A stretch of 64,000 bases of DNA. Origin: Ficedula albicollis. Its lineage: Eukaryota > Chordata > Aves > Passeriformes > Muscicapidae. The stretch is from NCBI RefSeq assembly GCF_000247815.1, contig NC_021674.1, positions 82,072,935 to 82,136,934 of the forward strand, in the 5' to 3' direction. Position numbers and translations under genes: made by a program. Below the pieces are notes generated by a model that searched no databases, was not told the DNA's origin, and saw nothing but the letters and a program-made list of their open reading frames with translations. Of this stretch, positions 26,083-37,372 are shown in pieces (position 1 is the stretch's first letter; each line of letters opens with the position of its first letter).

Positions 26083-28457
26083 CAGTGTTTCTATTAAACT
26101 AGGACTCCATTATAACTATGAATGATATAAAAAGATATAATTTTCAAACAGCATTTTTCAGCTCTTTTTTTTTTACTCTGAGTTATGATTCTCCTACATC
26201 TCTGAGACCTGTGTCCAGCTTGTGAAAATATATGAATTTTGATAAACCATATCTGTAGTTTTTCCTGTAGTTTTTCCATGCACTGTACTTTAAAAAGCTT
26301 GGAATTGAATAAAGCCAAGAATGTGGTCCCAAGATACACAATAAACTGCAATTTTTTTTTTTGTATACCCGTATAATTTTTTTTTCTCCCAGTCTCACAG
26401 TCATGTGATTCTTTGAGCTTTTCAGAACATTGTATTTAATGCAAATTATCAATAAATGTGTATTGTGAAATGTTGGAACGGGGATTGGATGGGGATTTTT
26501 TTTAATGTACATTTTTCTTTAAGGACTAGACATCCTTTCTGAAGAGGCTTTTAAGCACTTAATCTTTCCCACAGTTATTCTTTGCTTTTGCTCCTGGAAT
26601 GCTGACAGAAAAAAAACCCCTGACTTCAAAATGCATTTTCACTTCCTGAATTTCATTGTTTAGTGGGTTTTATAGTGGAACACTTGCTATGTGTTCCAGT
26701 TTTGGAAGCTTTTTATGCCTGCATCTAATTCTAAGCATGTATATGTGCCTTCATATTGCTCTGTTGCAATGCTCTTAGCTGGCTTGCTGAATTAGAGACA
26801 GAATGCTCAGAAATAACCCTTGAATTTATGTAATTCACCCTTACACCTTCTGCCCCCCCCTCAAAAGTGGCCTGAATATTTTGAGTAATATTAAGCAAAT
26901 TGCAAAAACCATATGAGAAAAGCAAAATGATAGTGAATTCAAATCTATAAGTCTTCAATATGTCGATGTTGCTCTCTAAAGAGGCATAAATTCATTAGCT
27001 ACCTAATGGCTAGAGGAGTGCTTCAACAGCAAGAACAAAATACTGAGGATTGGATGAATAGAAGTTAAATATATCTACACTGCTGCCTGGATTGACTTGC
27101 TTCCAGTGTTTCTATTAAACTAGGACTCCATTATAACTATGAATGATATAAAAAGATATAATTTTCAAACAGCATTTTTCAGCTCTTTTTTTTTTACTCT
27201 GAGTTATGATTCTCCTACATCTCTGAGACCTGTGTCCAGCTTGTGAAAATATATGAATTTTGATAAACCATATCTGTAGTTTTTCCTGTAGTTTTTCCAT
27301 GCACTGTACTTTAAAAAGCTTGGAATTGAATAAAGCCAAGAATGTGGTCCCAAGATACACAATAAACTGCAATTTTTTTTTTTGTATACCCGTATAATTT
27401 TTTTTTCTCCCAGTCTCACAGTCATGTGATTCTTTGAGCTTTTCAGAACATTGTATTCAATGCAAATTATCAAGAAATGTGTATTGTGAAATGTTGGAAC
27501 GGGAATTGGATGGGGATTTTTTTTAATGTACATTTTGTATACCCATATCATTTTTTTTCTCCCAGTCTCACAGTCATGTGATTCTTTGAGCTTTTCAGAA
27601 CATTGTATTTAATGCAAATTATCAATAAATGTGTATTGTGAAATGTTGGAACGGGGATTGGATGGGGATTTTTTTTAATGTACATTTTTCTTTAAGGACT
27701 AGACATCCTTTCTGAAGAGGCTTTTAAGCACTTAATCTTTCCCACAGTTATTCTTTGCTTTTGCTCCTGGAATGCTGACAGAAAAAAACTAATGCAAATT
27801 ATCAATAAATGTGTATTGTGAAATGTTGGAACGGGGATTGGATGGGGATTTTTTTTAATGTACATTTTTCTTTAAGGACTAGACATCCTTTCTGAAGAGG
27901 CTTTTAAGCACTTAATCTTTCCCACAGTTATTCTTTGCTTTTGCTCCTGGAATGCTGACAGAAAAAAAACCCCTGACTTCAAAATGCATTTTCACTTCCT
28001 GAATTTCATTGTTTAGTGGGTTTTATAGTGGAACACTTGCTATGTGTTCCAGTTTTGGAAGCTTTTTATGCCTGCATCTAATTCTAAGCATGTATATGTG
28101 CCTTCATATTGCTCTGTTGCAATGCTCTTAGCTGGCTTGCTGAATTAGAGACAGAATGCTCAGAAATAGCCCTTGAATTTATGTAATTCACCCTTACACC
28201 TTCTGACCCCCCCTCAAAAGTGGCCTGAATATTTTGAGTAATATTAAGCAAATTGCAAAAACCATATGAGAAAAGCAAAATGATAGTGAATTCAAATCTA
28301 TAAGTCTTCAATATGTCGATGTTGCTCTCTAAAGAGGCATAAATTCATTAGCTACCTAATGGCTAGAGGAGTGCTTCAACAGCAAGAACAAAATACTGAG
28401 GATTGGATGAATAGAAGTTAAATATATCTACACTGCTGCCTGGATTGACTTGCTTCC
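26083..28457. repeat. Compound tandem duplication, units 1,021 and 1,354 bp
   Basis: Unit A (26083-27103) and unit B (27104-28457) start CAGTGTTTCTATTAAAC and end GGATTGACTTGCTTCC. Unit B is 332-333 bp longer because it contains two further tandem duplications: 27384-27536 repeated as 27537-27689 (153 bp), and about 27611-27790 repeated from 27791 (about 180 bp). The copies are nearly identical, with isolated differences such as AAATAACCC/AAATAGCCC and CTTCTGCCC/CTTCTGACC. Frames that appear twice here, including 85-codon minus-strand frames, are duplicates of non-coding sequence. Confidence 0.95.
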
Positions 28458-28829
28458 CTACAACCCAATAAAAATTTTAGAGAATTAAATAATTTTATTC
28501 TCCATGTGGTATCTGACTGTGCTTGGAAAAAAAAAAAAAAGAGGCAAAAAAAGGTACAAACAGTGATGTTTGCATTTAAGATTTCTGCAGAAGTGTCTTG
28601 AGCACACGTATGACAGAATCTGGCTCCCCAGCTATGAGTGTAAATGAAGGGGTCTATCACTAACATGAGTCCAAAGCTCAACATCATCTAATTTTGCTGC
28701 TTGATGAGCTGCACTAGACAGTGTGTTAGCTTTCATAAACATATGAAGAATATCTAGCATGTTCAACAATAAAAAATTTGAACAGAGAACATTCAGGATT
28801 CTTCCCCAAAAGCTGTGAAGCTTTGAGTG
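28458..28829. other. Non-coding stretch, no gene seen
   Basis: AT-rich unique DNA with an A run at about 28528-28541. Nothing recognised. Confidence 0.5.
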
Positions 28830-29220
28830 GGCACCGTTAAAGGGTTGGGGAGTGATGAGACAAGGATGTGTCAGCAGATTCCCCCTCTCATACTGAGGGT
28901 GCATTTCTGCTGGGACTATCAGCCTCACCCTCACCTGAGCTGTGCCACGGGTGTGTCTGTGTCACCCACGTCCCACCTGGACTCCCTGGGCTGGCCAGGA
29001 TGGTCTGTGGCCCCACAGCCTCGGAGCAGCCTGTGGCAGCAGTGTCTTGGCTGAGCCCTGCAGCCCCATCCTGCCCCCACAGTTTGTAGTGGATCTGCTC
29101 TTGGTGCTCCCAGTGGAGATGTGGCTGGGACCTACGGCTCCTTTCTTGGGTGATCTGCCTTGTGCCACCTGGCCAAGGGGCTCTCCGACGCGTGGTTAGT
29201 TCTGCTGTGAGAGGTTGCAA
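28830..29220. other. GC-richer patch of unknown origin
   Basis: Clearly more G+C than its flanks, with several overlapping frames on both strands, the longest a 151-codon minus-strand frame at 28888-29343. The frames are open mainly because stop codons are rare in GC-rich DNA. CpG is only modestly present, so it is not a CpG island. It might be a degraded LTR or transposon, or an old exon. I recognise neither. Confidence 0.45.
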
Positions 29221-30277
29221 CTGCTCATAGCAACATTTCCTTTTGAAATTGAAGGATTCTTTAACATTTGACATTTGTTCACTGTTTAACTGAGATTCTA
29301 TTACAAAATGCCAATGTGTGCACGTGAGTGTGTTCGTGCCCAAATCCTGACTTGTGGCCGCATCACTGAGTCACCTTAGGAGCCCTCCAAAACAAGGAGC
29401 CCAGGAACTGAGAAGCCTCTATTGTTTTGCTTTAGCTCCCCTACAGAGATCAAAATGGGGAATATTGTGGTACCCTCAGAAGACTAATTTGATTTTTGAC
29501 TTTAGTTTTCGGTAAGGCTGGGTTTTTCAGAGTAGATTAATACTCCCTCTCCCCGAGAGAGATAGCGTGACATTTCCATTGGTTGTAATATGTGATTTAG
29601 ATTCCAGGCAAAATCCACATATGATCCGAGTTTCAGTAGTAAAAAACCCCTCTTTTCTGAAGGCATCAGCTGTGGTCTACCCTGCTGTCACCAGGGAGAG
29701 AAGAGCCCTCTTAGGATGCAGAAAGGGAAGAGACAGAAAGAGGAGAAGGAAAAATGCGAGACCTTCCCAGTAGTATTGCAGTCCAAATTTCTCTCCCCTC
29801 CACCACACTAGGCTGTTGTTAATTAATTGTTTGTTGGGAAATACTACATCCCCATAGACCCTGTGTCAGTGCCATCTTTGTCCCTTGGAGTTTTCTAGTA
29901 GCTGCTTTCTAGGTTTTTCCACTTGTTGCTTGCCACTCCATTTCATAGATGAGAGCTGCTCCTGAAACAGTAGATATTTTCCTCTTCACTCCTGTTGCTC
30001 TGCTGTGCTGAACTCTGTTCCTCCTGATGTACATCTTACAAGGAAGGAGCCATCTTGCACTTATTGAGGGCCCTGCCAATGACATTTTTCATCCCCAGGG
30101 AAGTGCTGCCCAGTCCTGTGCATCCTAACAGATTTTGGGGAGAAAAGGTGATTCAAGAGAAGGGTCAAGAAGGAGCAGCTGCAGCAGGCTGATAGCCAGC
30201 TGTGATAAGAGATCAAACTCAGCTGAACAAATGCAAACATCCAAACAGTGTGGAACCAGCAGTTCATGGTAAGTCCT
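29221..30277. other. Non-coding stretch, no gene seen
   Basis: Unique DNA with purine-rich sequence near 29690-29760. No gene or transposon recognised. Confidence 0.5.
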
Positions 30278-30406
30278 GTGAAGCAGCAGGGAACTCATGT
30301 GAAGCAGCAGGGAACTCCTTCTGTCCTGAAAGTTCACTTGATCTTGACACTACTGTGAAGCAGCAGGGAACTCCTGTCCTGAAAGTTCACTTGATCTTGA
30401 CACTAG
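30278..30406. repeat. Compound tandem repeat with a GTGAAGCAGCAGGGAACTC core
   Basis: The 19-bp core starts at 30278, 30299 and 30354. The first unit is 21 bp. The second and third are 53-55 bp and also share CTGAAAGTTCACTTGATC and CTTGACACTA. The mixed unit lengths again need two jumps. Confidence 0.92.
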
Positions 30407-31311
30407 TCTTTAATTCTTTTCCCAAAATTGTCGAGTTTCAGGTCTATCATTTTCTCTAACAAACATGTGCTCTTCAGAGCTGGTTCCAAGGAACAGTAAG
30501 GTAAAATTACTGTGTCAGGAGGGAACTTGAGAGTCACATGAAAGAAAAATCAAACCAACAACCAGCAAGGAACCTCCAAGCTGATGCTTCCAGTGAAAAA
30601 AGCAGCTCTAAGTTGTGCTAAAGTGTAGTGTAGAGTTGTAAATTTTATATGTACCTTGAAACTTCCTTGCTTCCTCTGCTTGGAGCATGGCCACTACTTT
30701 TGCTTTGAAAACTTTCCTTTCCTTTAAAACTGTTTGCAAAAGGTGACTATACGAATCACAGCTTTTATAAAGTGCTATGGAAGCAGAAACTCCAGCGCTG
30801 TTTTTGTCTTCACAATGCTTATCTTTCCTTGTTATTCCCACAGAAATACTCAAAGCCAAAAATTCAAACTAGAACTTATTGTTATAAGATAATATATGTA
30901 ATTTCTAGCAGTCTACTATCAGTGTTTTTCCTCAAATATCTCAAACAGCTGGTTAAAGACTCTGGCTAGCAAGCTTAGAGTTGTGGATGTAACCACACTG
31001 TTCCTGGCTGCACAGCTTCTTAGAGGCAGGAGCCCAGCCTTAATCTGTGTCCCCAGGGGGTCTTTTGGCCAAGTGCAAGTTTTGGACATGATTCTTCTTT
31101 ATGAAGTATGTGAGAATTTATTGTTATTTTATTTAGTGAAATTTTAAAGGTGTGAACACACTGCTTGGTTTTAGTAATCTCATTCCATGTTAAAACAGCT
31201 TCTGAATGAATGAAGTGGTGCCTCAAGCCAAAGCTGAGGTGAAACTGGAAACCTCCAGAAGAACAGACAGCAGTAGAGTTTAACACCCAATGATGACAAG
31301 CAAGGAGCACT
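30407..31311. other. Non-coding stretch, no gene seen
   Basis: Unique AT-rich DNA. The 96-codon minus-strand frame at 31020-31310 has no recognisable motif. Confidence 0.5.
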
Positions 31312-31445
31312 TGGTTTCACAACGCTTTTTTTCCCCTTTTTTTCCCTCTTATGTCGACATGAGCAGGTAAGGGGAGTCTGGTTTCACAACGCTTTTTTTC
31401 CCCTTTTTTTCCTTCTTATGTCGACATGAGCAGGTAAGGGGAGTC
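31312..31445. repeat. Tandem duplication, 67-bp period
   Basis: Copies 31312-31378 and 31379-31445 share TGGTTTCACAACGC and GTCGACATGAGCAGGTAAGG. One difference seen is CCCTCTTATG/CCTTCTTATG. Each copy contains CAGGTAAGG, which matches a splice-donor consensus, but no exon was recognised next to it. Confidence 0.92.
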
Positions 31446-31893
31446 CTGGGTTAGAGGCTGGGGCATTGTTCTTTGATCATTTGGCTGCTAGCATGGTCTC
31501 AGGCATGATTTTGGACACCAACATGTGTCTCAGTAGTGCTCTGATGTGATCCAGGCATGTTATGACCCAGGATTTTTCCTGATAAACGATTTGGACAGGG
31601 AAACTCTTTTGTGGGAGAAAAGAGAGGCAGATGGGGTATGGGAGAGGGATGCAAAGTGTGGTGTAAAATCTGAGTCAGAAAACTTCCTTGTAGCCTTTGA
31701 TTACCAGGTTATGTAAAAACATCTGTTGGCTTTTAGTGAGGGACAGGTCTGACTCTTAGTTGCTTCTTCACTTAATGTGGCTTTGTCGATCAACTCTATT
31801 ATTTGCAACCACTTCCTTTTACTTTTTTCCACCTTATTTTAGAGCTCTAGTTTCTTTCCATGACCTCCTTTCCTTGAATTGCTGTGCAGTGTC
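31446..31893. other. Non-coding stretch, no gene seen
   Basis: Unique DNA between two short tandem duplications; nothing recognised. Confidence 0.5.
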
Positions 31894-32022
31894 TGCCTCC
31901 ATGTCCTTGGCTCTAGCAGCATCAATGAACAGCAATCAGCTGGTTTACAAAATTTGTTTGCCTCCATGTCCTTGGCTCTAGCTGCATCACTGAACAGCAA
32001 TCAGCTGGTTTACAAAATTTGT
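31894..32022. repeat. Tandem duplication, 65-bp period
   Basis: Copies 31894-31957 and 31959-32022 share TGCCTCCATGTCCTTGGC and CAGCTGGTTTACAAAATTTG. Few differences (CAGCATCAA/CTGCATCAC). Confidence 0.92.
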
Positions 32023-34365
32023 AGGGACCTGCAGTGAGGGCTGGTCCCTTTCTCAGCAGCCATAGCAAACTGTTTATTAGCATCAGCCACAGTTTATTAG
32101 CCAAGACTTACCAAAAAGGAAACTGGGCTGTTACTTAAAACCAATGTAGTCACAGAGACCAAGAAGTTTCACCATCTCTCTCTTAGGGCACGATGGTCAA
32201 CTTCTGTTGACATCAATGGAAAGATTCTTCTTTTTGAAAGAACCACTGAATTGGACCATTACTCAGAAGGAAAAGTCACAGTTATTAAGTCACCCACGCC
32301 TTTTCTTATGTTTTCCTTGGAAATCTGAACTGTCAGACCTTCTGAGAAGGATCATGTCTTAGGCTGATGGACAGACAGTGTCTGGTTGTTTGGTACACCC
32401 CTGGTCTGCTGCCCTTGTTGCTTAATTCTAGACTATGTTGATGCATTCATGACAGAGTGCTAGCAATGAAGTTGCACAGTTTTTATATGGCAGGTCCAGT
32501 GTGCAGTATTGTTTGCACTTGGAACACATGCAGATGTAATTTGGAGGTAGTTATAAAATTACTAATTATTTTCCAGAGATGAAGTTTCTTCTGAGGTGGC
32601 AGCTGTGATCTGCTACCCACCTACATCTCTAGCAGCTAGTTTTCAAGTGCTAATCTCTTTTGCTGGATGCCATCCAATTGTGACAGTTGTGGTGAGAACT
32701 GAGTCAGAATCTCTGGTGGCTCTGAATTGCCATCAGATGTGTCAGAACTACACCACAATACCCCTCGCTTCTCAGAATAAGCTTTTGGTGGCCTCTATCA
32801 GGGTCATGTCCCTGTTTGTATCCCAGTAGTCAGGCCTCCACTCCACATTTATGTGACTTTAGATCTCATGCTAGATTTCCATTATTTTCCCACAACTACA
32901 GCAGGAGGAAAGAATGTGATACTGAGAATTATATTGCTGAAATGTTTTGTGTCTTAGCTGTGTGAATTTCCATCAGCTTTACTCAGATGTAGCAGAGGTG
33001 GTTGGTGGAAGCTGTTAAAATGCAAAGATGAGCTGTAACCCCCTCTGAGTCACTGAGCAGCAGGGTCAGCAACAGAGCTCTGTTTTTCCAGCCAGTTTAA
33101 TTAAAAAACATAAACTGTCTTGGTTCACTTACTTCATCCCAAAGCCTTTGCTATAAAATCAGACAGCCTAGGCTTCCCAGAAGCAGAATTTTCCTCTTTA
33201 CTAGTGCTCTGTTAGGAAAAAGACTATAATAGAATTTTTGCTGAAAGAAGAAAGTAGAAATGTTAGTGCAATTTGAAAAGCCTGACTAACCTGTGCCCTA
33301 TCCTTTTCTACTCAGTTAAAACATGCTGGCCTTCCCTAAGGGCTGTGGGGTCCTGCTGGAGAGTCACTTGTTACTCTCCAGGCCCATATGAGCCCCACCT
33401 GGGCTCTGTGAGCTCCAGAGGATTTTGATAAGTAAGAAGGGATGAGATTTGATATATAAGAAGAAAGCTTCTGGAGTCTCTACAGCTCCCTTTGGAAAAG
33501 AGTCTCTATTCTCCACTGGGGGAAAAAGGACCTTCTGAGTTGCTGTTGAACTGCAGTTGCATAGGAAGAGATTTGCTTTTTCACTGGTCTGTGCTCTTCC
33601 TGGGCTTGCAGTGTATTTAGTGGGTTTCAGCTCCTTGGATGAAGTGGAATAACAAATGGGATCTGCAATCTGTCACAGAAAGGTTGCTACCTAAGCAGCT
33701 TCTTTCCTCTCTTAGGGAGAAAAAAAAAAGAAAAAAGAATGAAAGAAAAAGTTTATTTTTCTCAACTTCAATTGAACTGGCACTTACCCTTTGGGCATTC
33801 AGTACATTTGAGTTTTCAGTGGTTGACTGTATATTTTTCTCTCCTTTCCTTTAAGTTTAAAGCATGCAGGTTTTCTTCCTATGGACGTGATTGCAAGGGG
33901 TTTTGAACTTGAAAAGGCAAAGGTCTGTGATGAATCACTACAGTCTTTAGAAAATGAGACATCAGTGGGAGCTTTTGATTCTGGCAAGTTTTAAAAGTTA
34001 GACACTTTTTTCACCAGTAAGCCAGCTGCTACCCTTAATCTAACTGCTCTGGGATGTTCTGTGCACCAGTCCATGCTGTCTGAGAACCAGGACTGAGGAT
34101 TTTTTATAGCAAAATCTCTCCCAAGGGCCTATGTCATGGGACAACTTTGCAATTGCAAATGAATTTAGTGTAACAGCAGAATTTCTACTGAGCATGTTTG
34201 TACATTGTGTTGAGGGTGTCCTCACTGTATCACCTTGGTTTAGTTTCCCAGTGATAATCAAAGTCAGGCATGTCTCTTTATTTTAAAATATGTATCTGAA
34301 TTTGTTTAGGGAGTGTTCATCTACTTTGATTGTACCTAAGCATTTCTGCACGATTACAAATTATA
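32023..34365. other. Non-coding stretch, no gene seen
   Basis: Unique DNA with an A-rich run near 33720-33735. I found no transposon and only chance frames. Confidence 0.5.
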
Positions 34366-34577
34366 ACAGTGTAATAATAATAATAATTTAAGGTGGTGGA
34401 AAATCCTAGGAGATTGCTACTGGTATGGATTTGGAATGAGATGGAATCCATTTTATTGCCAGGCTTGTGGACAGTGTAATAATAATAATAATAATTTAAG
34501 CTGGTGGAAAATCCTAGGAGATTGCTACTGGTATGGATTTGGAATGAGATGGAATCCATTTTATTGCCAGGCTTGTG
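34366..34577. repeat. Tandem duplication, 105-bp period, with AAT tract
   Basis: Copies 34366-34470 and 34471-34577 begin ACAGTGTAATAATAAT and end GCCAGGCTTGTG. The second has one more AAT unit and one substitution (AAGGTGG/AAGCTGG). A 125-codon minus-strand frame across it, with two Tyr runs, comes from this repeat. Confidence 0.95.
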
Positions 34578-35428
34578 TTTAGCAGTAGCAGGTAAAATCA
34601 AAATAATACAGATGTGGCTGTTGAAGATGTGCCAGTGGAAGATGAGTGCTTGAATGGGTGCTTGATGCAATGGACATGGGAAAATCCACGGCAACTAATT
34701 TGACCAAATTCTGAGTAGCCTTTTCCCTCATATCATGGCAGGACTGATGACAACATCAATAAGTCAAAGAAGAACTCTTTGTTCTCTTTTTTATTAGTGA
34801 TAGGAAGAAGTAATAATTACAAAAATTATATGCAGGACATATATGAACTAGAGAATATGTGCTTGTACACCAGCACACACGAACAAGTTAAGGTGACAGA
34901 TTATTTAGCAATTCTATGGCAAATGTAGGTCAGTGTCCAGAAGCCTTGGTCTGTGAGTCCTCCTGAGAGAATATTCTTTTCTGAATCACCAGGCAGGCCT
35001 TTTGCTTCAGCAGGGTTTGTCAGCTCTCTCAGCTGGTTCTCCATGTCAAGTCATGATCATCTGTTTGTGATAACAGCAGTGGAAGCGCCAGAAGGCACAG
35101 ATGAACTCCTCAGAAGCAAGCATTCTATTTCTGTATAAATACCTCTTGCAAAAAAGGGAAAAGGAGGAGAAAATGCAGCAAATCTGTTATACAGTATCAG
35201 CAAAACTGTTGCTAAATAGAATGTTTTCCTGAGCAGTCAGCAGATGCTGAGGCTCAGATATTAGCTTGGTGACTATAACAAATTACAGTCATAAGACTCA
35301 GTTCGCTTTCACCATCTTGTGCTTGTTTTAATGACAAATAACAATCTAGTTTTCAAGGGGGGATGTTTGAGGGTTTTTTGTTTGTTTTGAGGTTGGCTTT
35401 TTTTCAGTGAAAATTCATATTCCCTTCT
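34578..35428. other. Non-coding stretch, no gene seen
   Basis: Unique DNA with T/G runs near 35370-35404. Nothing recognised. Confidence 0.5.
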
Positions 35429-35486
35429 GGCATCCACCAGACTGCAACTGAAGTCAAGGCATCCACCAGTCTGCAACTGAAGTCAA
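35429..35486. repeat. Tandem duplication, 29-bp period
   Basis: GGCATCCACCAG followed by CTGCAACTGAAGTCAA appears at 35429 and 35458 with one substitution (CAGACTG/CAGTCTG). Confidence 0.9.
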
Positions 35487-36178
35487 CAACAGAGAGCTTT
35501 GTAAAGACCTCATTATGTTTTTCTCATTTATTGGTGTGACTTTGCCCCCTCTCTATACAGGTAAGTTCCTTAAATCTCTTTGCAGGCCTTTGTGTTTAGA
35601 CTCTTCCAAGGGCAACAGCTTACATACAGTCAGCTAAAATTTTACAATAAATACCTTTTTAGGATTCATACTACCCAATGTAATTTTGGGGCTCTGCAGA
35701 TATGTGTAACAGTCTTAACTAATAAATTCAAAAAATGGTGGTTGTACCTGAGGTTCAATGAATTCTTGTTGTCTAATTCATGTCAAAGCAAGTTAGTAGG
35801 AAAAAGCTTTCATTGGGTGCAGCAGAATTAGATCAGACCCTACACCTTTGACAAAACTCACCTGGCTTGAAGAGCAGTGAATAAAATTACAATTTGCATT
35901 TGCTTGCAGGCTGGAAAAGGAAAGCATACTCTGCAGCTTCTAAATGTAGCTTATGCCTGAATTGTTTCTGGTTTGAACTGTCAAGAGAGAACACAGCACA
36001 CTGGCCACACATGGATCTAGTCATTGTCTGCAATAATCAAGATAGGGAATATTTTTCTCTTTCAGACCATTACACTTGTCTTCAAACATCTAAAAGAGAT
36101 AGAACAAGATCAGGAAGAGAGACATATTTCATTATTATCCCACTACCTTTTATCCTTTGTAGCTCTAATTGTAAGGCA
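35487..36178. other. Non-coding stretch, no gene seen
   Basis: Unique AT-rich DNA. A 128-codon frame at 35894-36280 runs into the following duplication and shows no motif. Confidence 0.5.
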
Positions 36179-36285
36179 ACAGCTCTTTCTGATGAGGGGT
36201 CTATGTTCCACTGCTGTCAGCTGAGAGATTTAAGACAGCTCTTTCTGATGAGTGGTCTATGTTCCACTGCTGTCAGCTGAGAGAT
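36179..36285. repeat. Tandem duplication, 56-bp period
   Basis: ACAGCTCTTTCTGATGAG starts at 36179 and 36235, and both copies run to TCAGCTGAGAG. One difference was seen (GGGGTC/GTGGTC). Confidence 0.9.
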
Positions 36286-36589
36286 GCTCTTATTGAGCAG
36301 AGCTTTTACTGTGCCCTGGGTTATCTTCTATTTTAAATTGCTCTGGACTAATGGCATTTATAGCAAACTAAAGCAACCTGCAGAATCCAGCCTACAAAGA
36401 GTAAGTAGAGGTTGTGTCAGATCATGGGGGTCTGACATGGATCATATTTATGTATATTGTGGGCCCTGCCCATGTACAGAATTTAATGTTAATAGAAATA
36501 TTTATTAGTGTGGTAAAGTGAGTTGAATTGAATATGTTTGGAGATTCAACTTGCTGTTTGGACTTACAAGACACAACCAAATGTGAAAT

Positions 36590-37372
36590 ATTCTGCTAAT
36601 TTTGTGTCTGACACCAAGCTGGCTGGTGCAGTAGGCTGGAGGGAAGGGATGGCACCTAGAGGGACCTGATAGCCTTGAGAGGGGAGCCCCTGTGAACATC
36701 ATGAAGGTAAACAGGACAGAGTACAGGATCCTACAGCTGGGTTGGGTAATCCTCAGTATCAATACAGACTAGGGGTGATCAAACTGAGAGCAGCCCTGAC
36801 CAGAAACACTTAGGGATATTGGTGGAAGAAAAAATGGACATTAATTAGCAATAAGCAATTGAACCCGGAAAGCAAATCCATTCCTGGGCTGCATAAAGAG
36901 AAGGGTGATCTGGCTGAGAGGATTTTCCCACACCTACTCCACTCTTGTGAGGTGCTACAAGATAGAGCAAATCCATGGGAGAGCCACAAAGATGATCAGA
37001 GGGCTAGGGCTCTAGAAGGTTCCAGGGAGAACTTATACCATCTTTCCACTTCCTGAAGGGAGTTTATGAGTAAGACAGGGACCTTCTATAAGGGCCTGTA
37101 GTGGTAGCACATGGGGCAGTAGTATTAAACTGGAAGAGAGTAGGCTTAGATTGCACACGAGGAAGAATATTTTCTAATGATGAGGGTGGTGAGGCACTGG
37201 CAAAGGTTTGCCCAGAGAAGTTGTGGATGCCCCTCACTGGAAGTATTCAAGGTCGTGTTGGATATGACTTTGAGAAACCTGACTTGGCGAATGATGTCTC
37301 TGCTATAGCACAGAGGTTGCAGTAGGTGATCTCTAAAGGTCTCTTCAAACCCAAACTATTCTATGATCCCAA
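36590..37372 (+). mobile_element. CR1 LINE 3' portion, decayed
   Basis: Sense-strand CR1: the ORF2 end and 3' tail are recognisable in order. Blocks include 'gacaccaagctggctggtgcag', 'gggatggcacctagagggacctg', 'gagccacaaagatgatcagagggct', 'gaggcactggcaaaggtttgcccagagaagttgtgg', and a 3' end 'aaactattctatgatccc'. Many substitutions and frame breaks mean no active ORF2 remains. Upstream parts are missing, in line with the usual 5' truncation of CR1. The left boundary is approximate. Confidence 0.85.

Noticed and set aside
26094..28311. Repeated frames (85, 109/115 and 75 codons) on the minus strand suggesting paralogous genes
   Set aside because: They are present twice because non-coding DNA was duplicated; there is no homology or codon pattern.
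34317..34694. 125-codon minus-strand frame with Tyr runs and an internal protein repeat
   Set aside because: It arises from the 105-bp tandem duplication and its AAT microsatellite; 105 is divisible by 3, so the frame survives by accident.
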